The notes: a model not told the origin generated them from the letters alone. A stretch of DNA of 5,840 nt from Kingella oralis (GCA_905373195.1 CAJPSG010000080.1:1-5840), one strand, 5' to 3'. Numbered from the stretch's first letter, positions 1 to 5,510 are shown. Translations and numbers: made by a program.

Positions 1-164
1 GGCGAAGCAAAGAAAAGTAAGTGCCCCGTCGGCATGAGACGCATGGTTAAAGCTAAACGAATGCTAACCACAAAGCACTAACCTTGTTTTAGCTTCGCAA
101 CTCCGCTGCGCTCCGCAGGCTGCCTATCCTATTTCATTATCCATATTCCACGCATTTCACTCCC
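1..164. other. 5' spacer, no supported gene
   Basis: No gene is supported here. The + strand frame starting at base 1 is open to a TAA at 79-81 (26 codons, Lys/Arg-rich), but it is cut by the window edge and matches no family I recognise, so it may be the tail of an upstream gene or plain intergenic DNA. Bases 116-125 (CAGGCTGCCT) are a DUS core matching 10 of 12 positions. No clear promoter or Shine-Dalgarno sequence is visible before the glycosyltransferase start at 165. Confidence 0.5.
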
Positions 165-962
165 ATGCTAGACATCATCATCCCTTGCTACAACACCGCC
201 CACACCCTGCCCCGCGCCGTGCAAAGCTGCCTGAAACAACCCGAAGCCGAGCGCATTTGGCTGATTGACGATGCGTCCACCGATAACACTTGGCAAACCA
301 TCTTGCAACTGAAACAGCAGTTTCCCAACAAAATCCAAGCGGTTAGGCAGCCTGAAAACGGTGGCGCAGCGATGGCGCGCAATTGGGGTGCGATGCAAAG
401 CCAAGCCGAGCTGATTGCTTTTTTGAATGCAGACGATGAATACCAACAGGGCGCGTTATCCGCCGCCTGTTTTGCCTTTGAAAATTTTGATTTTTTGGGG
501 CTGATTCGTCTGCGCTTGCACGCCGTGGGGCTGCCCGAACGCTATCGCCAGCATCCCAATTTTGCGCGGGCGTGGCACAGCGTGCAAATGACGGTGGGCG
601 GCAATACCGTGTTTCGACGCGTGTTTTTCTTGGCGTGTGGCGGCTTTCCGCATGATGATTTGTTTCGCCGGTTTGGCGGCGAAGATGGCGCGTTGGGCTT
701 GGCAACGGTGGGCAGCAGCGTGGTGGGCACGCTGTTTGACGAGCGCGAGCCTGCCGTGTTGCATTATTGGCGCGATGATATTCACGCCGCGCATTTGCTG
801 GATGCGATTTTGTTTAACCAAAATCCGCGCCATGTGGCAGCGCAAGATTTAAACCGTGCCAACCAAGTAACGCAGCGCATCCAAACGCAATTAGGCAGCC
901 TGAAAACCATTCTTGCCGCGCCGCAAACGGGCGTGATGCCGCTGCTGGTGAATCGGCAATAG
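165..962 (+). CDS. Glycosyltransferase family 2 protein
   Basis: Predicted GT-A fold glycosyltransferase that moves a sugar from a nucleotide-sugar donor to a glycan or lipid acceptor at the cytoplasmic face. The 265-residue protein opens directly with the family's first strand (MLDIIIPCYN, residues 1-10). Next come the donor-binding LIDDASTD (33-40), the ENGG...ARN segment (64-73), and LNADDE (87-92) in the place of the DXD metal site. GGEDG (171-175) fits the ED motif that usually carries the catalytic base. No membrane segment is evident. Length is typical of a single-domain GT2. The ATG at 165 is chosen because the fold begins there, although no Shine-Dalgarno sequence precedes it. The gene carries exact DUS at 345-356 and 893-904, and its TAG stop is formed by a third. 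It has no glycan-biosynthesis neighbours here, so the acceptor is unknown; a role in lipooligosaccharide or surface glycan synthesis is only a guess. Confidence 0.9.
   Translation: MLDIIIPCYNTAHTLPRAVQSCLKQPEAERIWLIDDASTDNTWQTILQLKQQFPNKIQAVRQPENGGAAMARNWGAMQSQAELIAFLNADDEYQQGALSAACFAFENFDFLGLIRLRLHAVGLPERYRQHPNFARAWHSVQMTVGGNTVFRRVFFLACGGFPHDDLFRRFGGEDGALGLATVGSSVVGTLFDEREPAVLHYWRDDIHAAHLLDAILFNQNPRHVAAQDLNRANQVTQRIQTQLGSLKTILAAPQTGVMPLLVNRQ
345..356 (+). repeat. DNA uptake sequence inside GT2 gene
   Basis: Exact AGGCAGCCTGAA. It is read in frame as part of R-Q-P-E-N (residues 61-65) just before the conserved NGG of the glycosyltransferase, so the DUS is accommodated within a functional motif. 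Confidence 0.9.
893..904 (+). repeat. DNA uptake sequence inside GT2 gene
   Basis: Exact AGGCAGCCTGAA near the 3' end of the glycosyltransferase gene, read in a different frame from the copy at 345 (encoding L-G-S-L-K, around residues 243-247). Confidence 0.9.
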
Positions 963-972
963 GCAGCCTGAA
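961..972 (+). repeat. DNA uptake sequence overlapping the GT2 stop codon
   Basis: Exact AGGCAGCCTGAA. Its first two bases complete the TAG stop at 960-962. It faces the DUS at 1080-1091 across the spacer, but the 107-base gap makes a simple terminator hairpin unlikely. Confidence 0.9.
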
Positions 973-1047
973 ACGGTTGCCAACCGCGCCCAGCGTTTAT
1001 CTTGGGCAATTTCTTGTTTTACCAAATATTTTCTATCATCCAGCCAG

Positions 1048-1067
1048 TTTCCCGCCTGCGCGGGAAT
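1048..1067. repeat. dRS3-like palindrome (TTTCCC-N8-GGGAAT)
   Basis: The neisserial dRS3 repeat is a 20-bp element, ATTCCC-N8-GGGAAT. Here the sequence matches at 11 of the 12 fixed positions (first base T instead of A). The central GCCTGCGC extends the palindrome, so TTCCCGC and GCGGGAA form a 7-bp stem with a 4-base loop. It lies between the glycosyltransferase and the DUF2726 gene. In meningococci dRS3 copies are known as integration targets of filamentous prophage; here only the repeat itself is seen. Confidence 0.65.
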
Positions 1068-1079
1068 GACGGCATAGAT

Positions 1080-1091
1080 TTCAGGCTGCCT
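1080..1091 (-). repeat. DNA uptake sequence abutting the DUF2726 start
   Basis: Exact TTCAGGCTGCCT (DUS on the minus strand). It ends two bases before the ATG at 1094 and so occupies the place where a Shine-Dalgarno sequence would normally lie. Confidence 0.9.
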
Positions 1092-1093
1092 CT

Positions 1094-1600
1094 ATGAAAC
1101 TTTCGTTGATTTTTACCCTTGCAATTCTGCTGTTGATTTTTGTTGCGCTGCCTATCTTGCTGCTACGCAGGCGCAACCAAAATCCCTTTTTGGCAAAAAA
1201 CCCCAAGCTGCCCTATCTGCGCCGCCCGCTGATGACGGCAACGGAAATGGATGTGTATATCACGCTGCTGGAAGCCCTGCCCGATTACATGGTGTTTTGC
1301 CAAGTGCAGGCCTCGCGCGTGTTGGAAGTGCCCAAGAGCCGCGAGACGTATTATTGGTTCAATTTTGTGAGCCGTTTGAGCTATGACTTTGTGATTTGCC
1401 GCGCCGACAGCACGCCGATTGCGGTGATTGAGGTGGACGACCGCACGCACGAATTGCCCGAGCGGCAAGAGGCGGATAATCGCAAAAACAAGGCAACGGA
1501 GGCGGCGGGCGTGGCGGTGATTCGCTGGCTGGTGGGTGAAACGCCGAGCCATGAGCAGATTGCGAAGTTGATTCGGCGGATTGACAAGAAGAGCGATTAG
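1094..1600 (+). CDS. DUF2726 domain protein with N-terminal membrane anchor
   Basis: The 168-residue protein begins with one strongly hydrophobic segment (about residues 3-24) followed by a basic RRR stretch, which predicts an N-terminal anchor with the rest in the cytoplasm. Residues about 48-160 look like DUF2726: the M-T-A-T-E entry, ALPDYMVF-Q-V (61-71), YDFVIC (97-102) and the signature VIEVDDRTHE (111-120), then D128-N-R-K-N-K. This family is linked to PD-(D/E)XK nuclease-like folds; D98, E113 and possibly D115 would be acidic site residues, but activity on DNA is inference from the fold. The biological role is not established. The start is chosen because it yields the anchor; the frame has no Shine-Dalgarno sequence, only a DUS. 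It converges on mntP across a strong inverted repeat. Length is usual for anchored members. Confidence 0.8.
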   Translation: MKLSLIFTLAILLLIFVALPILLLRRRNQNPFLAKNPKLPYLRRPLMTATEMDVYITLLEALPDYMVFCQVQASRVLEVPKSRETYYWFNFVSRLSYDFVICRADSTPIAVIEVDDRTHELPERQEADNRKNKATEAAGVAVIRWLVGETPSHEQIAKLIRRIDKKSD

Positions 1601-1642
1601 CGGGCGCGGCGCGGGCGGTTGATGGGGGATAACACTACGCCA

Positions 1643-1697
1643 AACTGCGTTTCAGGCTGCCTGATGTGAACCACATTCGGCAGCCTGAAACGCAGTT
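1643..1697. terminator. Bidirectional terminator built from two facing DUS
   Basis: The arms 1643-1661 and 1679-1697 are perfect 19-bp inverted repeats. Each contains a DUS: 1651-1662 exact on the minus strand, 1678-1689 with one mismatch on the plus strand. The 17-base loop holds a second small stem, ATGTG/CACAT. It sits 42 bases after the DUF2726 stop and 18 bases after the mntP stop, between convergent genes, so it can serve both. Facing DUS pairs acting as terminators are well known in Neisseria. No long T-tract follows on either side, so termination strength is inferred. Confidence 0.75.
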
Positions 1698-1715
1698 GCG
1701 CGCAGCCCGAACGGC

Positions 1716-2306
1716 TTACGCTATCAAACCGAGGTGTTCCAACAGGATAAACGTGCCGATGCCGATGAGCACGATGCCGCCGAACAGCTCGGCGCGTTTG
1801 CCGATAACGCTGTCTAACACGCCGCCCAGCTTGATGCCGATGACCGCCATCAGCGTGGTTGCCGAGCCGATGGCCAGCGCGGTGAGCCAGATGTTCACCT
1901 CCAAAAAGGCAAGGCTCACGCCCACAATCATCGAATCGATGCTGGTGGCGACGGCGGTGATGAGCAGCAGCCATTTGGAAGGCATGGCGGCTTGTTTGTC
2001 GGCTGCGCTGCCGTCCGCTTCGGCTTCGTCTGCGGGCGACAGGCTTTCGCGTATCATTTTGCCACCCAACATCAGCAGCAAGCCGAATGCAATCCAGTGG
2101 TCAAAGGCTTCGATAAACGGGGCGGCGATGATGCCTGCGCCGTAGCCGATAAGGGGGGTGAGCGTTTCGACGATGCCGAAGGTAAGTGCGATTTGGGCGA
2201 CTTGCGCGGTGCGGAGTTTGCCGCTGCTGGCACCGCGTGCGACGGCGGCGGCGAATGCGTCGGCAGACATACTGAATGCGAGCAGGGTGGTGGTGAGTGG
2301 GTTCAT
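1716..2306 (-). CDS. mntP: Manganese efflux pump MntP (MntX-type)
   Basis: Inner-membrane exporter that removes excess Mn(II) from the cytoplasm; the neisserial homologue is called MntX. The 196-residue protein has the six-helix pattern of the family: helices at about 3-22, 36-60, 68-86, 111-134, 138-160 and 172-190, with a charged cytoplasmic loop (about 88-110, rich in D/E/A) between the two three-helix halves. Family signatures are present: MSADAF with D16, VETLTPLIG with E47, and the second-half counterpart ATSIDSM with D124. D16 and D124 correspond to the conserved intramembrane aspartates of E. coli MntP. Length matches the family (about 190). The start agrees with homologues, although no Shine-Dalgarno sequence is visible. 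It is transcribed alone, converging on the DUF2726 gene. Confidence 0.95.
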   Translation of the reverse strand: MNPLTTTLLAFSMSADAFAAAVARGASSGKLRTAQVAQIALTFGIVETLTPLIGYGAGIIAAPFIEAFDHWIAFGLLLMLGGKMIRESLSPADEAEADGSAADKQAAMPSKWLLLITAVATSIDSMIVGVSLAFLEVNIWLTALAIGSATTLMAVIGIKLGGVLDSVIGKRAELFGGIVLIGIGTFILLEHLGLIA

Positions 2307-2343
2307 GGTTGAACGGTATGATTGTTATGGGAAAAAGGCGCGG

Positions 2344-2349
2344 ATTATA
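2344..2349 (-). promoter_or_regulatory. Candidate -10 box of mntP
   Basis: On the minus strand this reads a perfect TATAAT, 37 bases before the mntP start. The -35 region 17 bases upstream (2367-2372, CCCAAA) is poor. The implied 5' leader is only about 30 bases, too short for the manganese-sensing yybP-ykoY riboswitch that precedes mntP in E. coli, so control here would have to be by another route or absent. Confidence 0.45.
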
Positions 2350-2374
2350 CCGTTTTTGGGGTGGTGTTTGGGGT

Positions 2375-2434
2375 GGGCAGCCTGAAAATGGGGGTGGCGT
2401 GGTTTAAACAGGGGGCGTTGATTTCAGGCTGCCT
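2375..2434. repeat. DUS-bounded module, copy 1
   Basis: Facing DUS at 2375-2386 (one mismatch) and 2423-2434 (exact) enclose a core with GTGGTTTAAAC, which contains the palindrome GTTTAAAC. The arms can pair for about 11-12 bp. The core aligns with those of the modules at 2558 and 2721. Confidence 0.6.
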
Positions 2435-2467
2435 TTGTTGGCGGAAATCTTTGCCAAACCTGCAACC

Positions 2468-2494
2468 GATGGAGCGGTGGCGGCTCGCCGACAT
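2468..2494 (-). repeat. Inverted partial copy of the flanking repeat
   Basis: Read on the minus strand, the run ending GAGCC...CCGCTCCAT matches about 20 of 25 positions of the flank at 2692-2716 (TTTGGCGACGAGCCATCGCC and onwards). It is a third, inverted and more diverged copy of the sequence that precedes the modules at 2558 and 2721. Confidence 0.45.
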
Positions 2495-2528
2495 TTTTGG
2501 CAACAGTCGTGCTTTGTTTAATAAGCTA

Positions 2529-2628
2529 TTTGGCGATGAGTTATCGCTGTTCCATTGAGGCAGCCTGAAAATAATGTTTGACGTGGTTTAAACGTGAGGC
2601 ATTGTTTTCAGGCTGCCTTGTAAACCGC
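2529..2628 (+). repeat. Degenerate 100-bp repeat, copy A (contains DUS module 2)
   Basis: Starts TTTGGCGATGAG, runs through TCCATTG into the facing DUS pair 2558-2569 / 2607-2618, and ends TTGTAAACCGC. It aligns end to end with 2692-2792. The hairpin arms extend to 19 bases (2558-2576 with 2600-2618) with a single non-Watson-Crick position (T2572/G2604, a U-G wobble in a plus-strand transcript). The core again contains GTGGTTTAAAC. Confidence 0.6.
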
Positions 2629-2665
2629 GTGCGCAGCGAAGCGGCACACCCTAAGGCTGCTTGGT

Positions 2666-2677
2666 TTCAGGCTGCCT
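2666..2677 (-). repeat. DNA uptake sequence
   Basis: Exact TTCAGGCTGCCT between the two 100-bp repeat copies. On the minus strand it lies in the extended context CAATAGGCAGCCTGAAAC, except that CAATAG is preceded by CAC here; the same extension occurs at two gene ends in this window. Confidence 0.85.
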
Positions 2678-2691
2678 ATTGGTGCTGGCAT

Positions 2692-2792
2692 TTTGGCGAC
2701 GAGCCATCGCCGCTCCATTGAGGCAGCCTGAAAATGGGGTTTGGCGTGGCGGAAACTGTGCAATCTCTCGTTTCAGGTTGCCTTGTAACCGC
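2692..2792 (+). repeat. Degenerate 100-bp repeat, copy B (contains DUS module 3)
   Basis: Starts TTTGGCGACGAG, runs through TCCATTG into a facing DUS pair, 2721-2732 exact and 2772-2783 with one mismatch, and ends TTGTAACCGC. In the first 29 bases it differs from copy A at five positions, each C here and T in copy A. The module core (GGCGTGGCGGAAAC) is more diverged than in the other two copies. Confidence 0.6.
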
Positions 2793-2796
2793 CCGT

Positions 2797-2808
2797 TTCA
2801 GGCTGCCT
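2797..2808 (-). repeat. DNA uptake sequence overlapping the M16 remnant stop
   Basis: Exact TTCAGGCTGCCT. On the minus strand the bases TAG at 2809-2807 form the stop codon of the protease remnant and run straight into GCAGCCTGAA, the same arrangement as at the glycosyltransferase stop. Confidence 0.9.
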
Positions 2809-3337
2809 ATTGCCCGCCTTTATCAGGGTCGGCAATCAGCGCGCGGCGGTTTTGGCTGTTCCACAGCAATCGGGCGGTTTGGCGCAGGTTGTCTAGCGTG
2901 ATGCTATTGGACAAGTTTGCCATGTTGTTTAGATAGCGGGCATCGCCGAAGTGGGTTTGGCTGAGTATCAGGCGGTTAAGCCATGTTTCGGGCGACTCTT
3001 TGCGCTTGCTTTCTTGTTCTGCCAGCTTGGCGCGCAGGGTGGCGGCTTGCGCCTCGGTGAGCGTGTTGGGGAAGTTTTGCAGCACGCGCTCGCCCAGTTG
3101 CCACAGCATTTCGGCTTTGTCGGGGGTGGTGGCAAAGCGCAGTTCGCTTTCAATGCGGTTGGTTTCGGGGTTGAAGGTGGTTTCAAATTTGAGGCTGTAC
3201 ACGCCCAATTGCTTGTCGCGCAGCTCGGCTTTCAGTTGCTCGTGCGCTAAATCGCGCAGCAAGGATACTTGGGCGGCGGTTTCAGGCTGCCATGCTTGTT
3301 CGCTGAATGCGTAAATGGTTACATCGCTGCGCTCCAC
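2807..3337 (-). pseudogene. M16 (insulinase/PqqL-type) protease, C-terminal remnant
   Basis: Only the last part of a zinc-dependent M16 protease is left. Counting from a GTG at 3337, residues 1-176 start at ERSDVTIYAFSE, followed by the paired-helix region with LRDKQLGVYS (39-48; the family's L-R-E-x-x-x-G-V-Y-S segment), a strand with LRFATTPDKAE (67-77), and a charged helical tail to the TAG at 2807. PqqL-like proteases have roughly 900 residues; here the N-terminal half with the HxxEH zinc site is absent, so no protease activity is expected. The frame stays open to 3442 but has no sensible start. It follows the TonB receptor remnant on the same strand, in a different frame and overlapping its end. 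In intact systems such proteases sit in the periplasm and cut imported protein cargo. A one-mismatch DUS lies at 3281-3292. Confidence 0.75.
3281..3292 (-). repeat. Near-DUS inside M16 remnant
   Basis: TTCAGGCTGCCA, one mismatch from the DUS, read in frame as Q-P-E-T in the protease remnant. It is the only DUS-like copy between 2809 and 5250. Confidence 0.6.
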
Positions 3338-3372
3338 GTTGTTTACGGCTTGGCGGCTCGCTTCGCTGCCTG

Positions 3373-5250
3373 TCAGCGGCAGATGGGGCGCGTTGGCGGC
3401 AAGATTGGCTTGGCGCGGCTGATGCGGGCGCGGATAACGGTATCAAAGGCGTTGACAACATCCAGCTTCAAATCCAGCTTGTTTTTGCCGATGGGGATGG
3501 TTTGGGTGAGCCCAATATCCACGGTAAAGGCGTTTTTGAATTTTTCTTTTTCATACACGCCCACGCTGCCTGTGTGGCTGCCGTAGATGTCGGGGTTAAA
3601 CGCGGGGCAGCGCTCGCTGGACGTGGTGTATTGCGAATAGCCTGCGGCGTAATTCAAGCGCGTGCTCCAATTGAGCTTGATTTTGGGGAAATCTACGCTG
3701 ATGTTGGCAAAGGCGCGCCACGGCGTGTTGTAATCGATGGCGGGCATTTTGTCTTTGTCCATCAACTTGCCGTCAAAAATCACCTTGCTGCTCTCTTCGG
3801 TTAAACGCCCGTTGTCCAGCAAGTTCACGGAGGTGTTGTCGTAAGACGAATTATTGGCTTTGTTGCGCGAATACATTGCGCTGCCGCTGATGCCAACCAC
3901 CGCCCATTCGGCAGACCAGCCAAAGGCAAGCGTGTGCTTGGTTTTGCCCCATTCCAAATCGGGGAACAGATAATCTTGCTTGGCAACCAGCGATTTGCGT
4001 GTGGTTTCAAATGTGCCGTAGCCGCCATAGTTTGCGGTTGCAGGGTCGCCGTTTTTGTAGGCAAGGTCGGGATAATATCTGCCTGCGCCGTCGTCTCGGT
4101 TGCGCAAGGTGCTTACCCAATCTAGCCACGATGGAATGAGATTCGGCTCGCATACTGCGTTTGCACTACAACGCGGGTTGATGCCTACGGCGGTGGCACT
4201 GGGCAGGCGTTTGGCTAGGCTGTATGAAATATGGTAATCAGCTTCGTTTTCCACGCGGTTGCGGGTGGATTGCACGCCAAGATAAGTATCCACATGCCCT
4301 TTGTCAAACAAGTGTTTCCATTCAAGGTTGAAGCGATAGCCGCCGTCTGAATTGGTGTAGGCGCCGTCTTTGGTGCTGGCACGCAGGTATTTGCTCTCAT
4401 GCGGCGAATACATGGCGGTGGCTTAGAGCGCGTCGCCGTTGTCAAAACGATAAATACCTTTGAGCACAAAGGTTTGGCTGAGCTGTTTTTGGTCTTCTTT
4501 TTGTTTCATCACCGAGTGATAAAACGGGATGTTGGACTGCGTGCGGTTGTAGGAAAACATCAACGCAGCGCGTTCGTTAATCGGCTGGTTTAGGTTTAAG
4601 CCCCAGATGTATTTGGTGAAATCGGGCTGGTAATAATTGCCTTGCTCCACTTTGGTGGCATCCACATCGGTTTCGGCGTGATAGCGCGTCCAACTGCTGC
4701 GGCTGGTGCGCAACGAAACGCTGCCCGATGCTTTTTTGCTGCTGGGGTCTTTGAGCTTGGCATCCACCACGCCGCCTGTGAACTGCCCGTATTTGGCGGA
4801 GATGTTGCTGTCGTACACATCCACGTTGTCAATAATGTCGGCATTCACCCAAAACGACTGCGCGCCGCCGTTGGGCAAACCGTCCATATCGCTGTCGTTG
4901 CTGTTTTGATAGCCCGCGCCTGCGCTGGGGTTGGAATTGTCGGTGTTGCTCATGCCGTCAACTTACCAGTTGTTGTTGTAAAACTTTTCGCTGTGGAAGG
5001 AGACGTTTTCGGGCGCGATTTCGCCCGCGCTTTCGCTGGTGCCGCTGATGTTGGAAAACTGCACATTGGGGTTGTCGTGCATCAGGTCAGTGATGGTGCC
5101 GTTGCCGCGCGGGCGGGTGGCGATTTGGCGGCTGGTGATGCGTTGCGTGCCCATTTTTTGCGCGAATGGGGTGGCGCGGATGGTGATGTTTTGCAGATTT
5201 TGCGCGGCTTAGGCGGGCTGTTCGCTGCTGGTTTCGCTGTTGGCGGCGGT
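3373..5250 (-). pseudogene. TonB-dependent outer-membrane receptor, decayed
   Basis: An outer-membrane beta-barrel receptor importing a large ligand with TonB energy, now broken. One frame runs about 620 codons with TAA stops at 5209-5211, 4963-4965 and 4423-4425; homology continues across each stop and no frameshift is needed. Plug sequence begins about 5208 (NITIRATPFAQKMGTQRITS) and includes LMHDNPNVQFSN, VDGMSNTDN directly after the second stop, and DSNISAKYGQFTGGVVDAKL (around 4815-4755). Barrel strands follow, with alternating aromatic and polar residues such as RFNLEWKHLF and LKLDVVNAFD near 3450. The reading frame ends at 3373 without a barrel-closing aromatic C-terminus, roughly 50-80 residues short by family comparison. 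Upstream of 5250 no start codon and no signal peptide is visible in any minus-strand frame. The intact stretches are 5154-4963, 4953-4423 and 4413-3373. The long plug and the adjoining M16 protease suggest a FusA/PqqU-like class; the ligand is unknown. Confidence 0.85.
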
Positions 5251-5351
5251 TTCAGGCTGCCTTTGCGCTTTGTTAAATCTTGTGGATTGTTTACTAAGCC
5301 TTGTAAACTGGGATTGATTCGCGTATCGTTTGGGGTGTTTTCAGGCTGCCT
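5251..5351. repeat. Segment bounded by two same-orientation DUS
   Basis: Exact TTCAGGCTGCCT copies at 5251-5262 and 5340-5351 frame 77 bases of AT-richer DNA that hold no recognisable coding sequence. It occupies the place where the start and signal peptide of the TonB receptor should be. No minus-strand ATG in a useful frame is present. Confidence 0.7.
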
Positions 5352-5422
5352 GATGCCCTATGCACAAAACAATGTGGCAAAGCGAGGCGCAGAGTTTGGC
5401 GTATCGCGGGTGGGCATGATTG

Positions 5423-5500
5423 AGGCAGCCTGAAAAATAGATTGGGCTATGTGATACGAGATTGAGTATTCACCCGCCCTACTCTATTTTCAGGCTGCCT
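5423..5500. repeat. Facing DUS pair upstream of pntA
   Basis: Exact DUS at 5423-5434 (plus) and 5489-5500 (minus). The arms extend outward from the loop side as AGGCAGCCTGAAAAATAG and CTATTTTCAGGCTGCCT, which pair over 17 bp with one bulged A, around a 43-base loop. It could end transcription entering the spacer from either side, or simply be a DUS pair. It overlaps the candidate pntA -10 box. Confidence 0.65.
5462..5490 (+). promoter_or_regulatory. Candidate pntA promoter
   Basis: TTGAGT (5462-5467) and TATTTT (5485-5490) are spaced by exactly 17 bases; each matches the sigma-70 consensus at four of six positions. Transcription would start near 5497, leaving a leader of about 67 bases containing one DUS. 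The -10 lies inside the right arm of the facing DUS pair. This is a weak match and alternatives upstream of 5440 are possible. Confidence 0.3.
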
Positions 5501-5510
5501 CTGTTCCCTT

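Larger units (their letters stand above)
2307..2806. other. Non-coding DUS-rich repeat block
   Basis: No coding sequence is supported in these 500 bases; the short open frames are not family-like. The block contains six exact DUS (2423, 2558, 2607, 2666, 2721, 2797) and two with one mismatch (2375, 2772), arranged mostly as facing pairs, plus longer degenerate repeats described separately. Its right-hand end touches the stop of the M16 protease remnant and its left-hand end carries the mntP promoter. Confidence 0.75.

Noticed and set aside
1..81. 3' end of an upstream coding sequence
   Set aside because: The frame is open for only 26 codons and matches no family I can name, so it cannot be told from chance.
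961..1091. Terminator formed by the DUS pair after the glycosyltransferase
   Set aside because: The arms are 107 bases apart and share little beyond the 12-base DUS, and a separate palindrome lies between them, so a terminator role is not supported.
1666..2145. 159-codon plus-strand open frame
   Set aside because: Antisense to mntP, which is a confident family match over its full length; the start also lies in the terminator hairpin.
2375..2808. CRISPR array
   Set aside because: Repeats are 12-bp DUS in alternating orientation with irregular spacing and related, not unique, spacers; there are no cas genes.
3269..3804. Plus-strand frames of 105-165 codons
   Set aside because: They are antisense to the protease and receptor remnants and have no family-like features.
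4423..5211. TAA read as a sense codon in the receptor
   Set aside because: mntP in the same window ends with TAA at its expected length, so the code is standard, and the receptor also lacks its start and its C-terminus.
4642..5433. 263-codon open frame on the plus strand
   Set aside because: It lies antisense to the TonB receptor remnant, whose minus-strand translation shows clear plug motifs. Its Ala/Gly/Val-rich product is typical of an antisense frame in GC-rich coding DNA.
5353..5433. 26-codon plus-strand frame starting just after a DUS and ending TGA within another DUS
   Set aside because: No ribosome binding site, no recognisable family, and both ends are set by the DUS, so it is likely chance.
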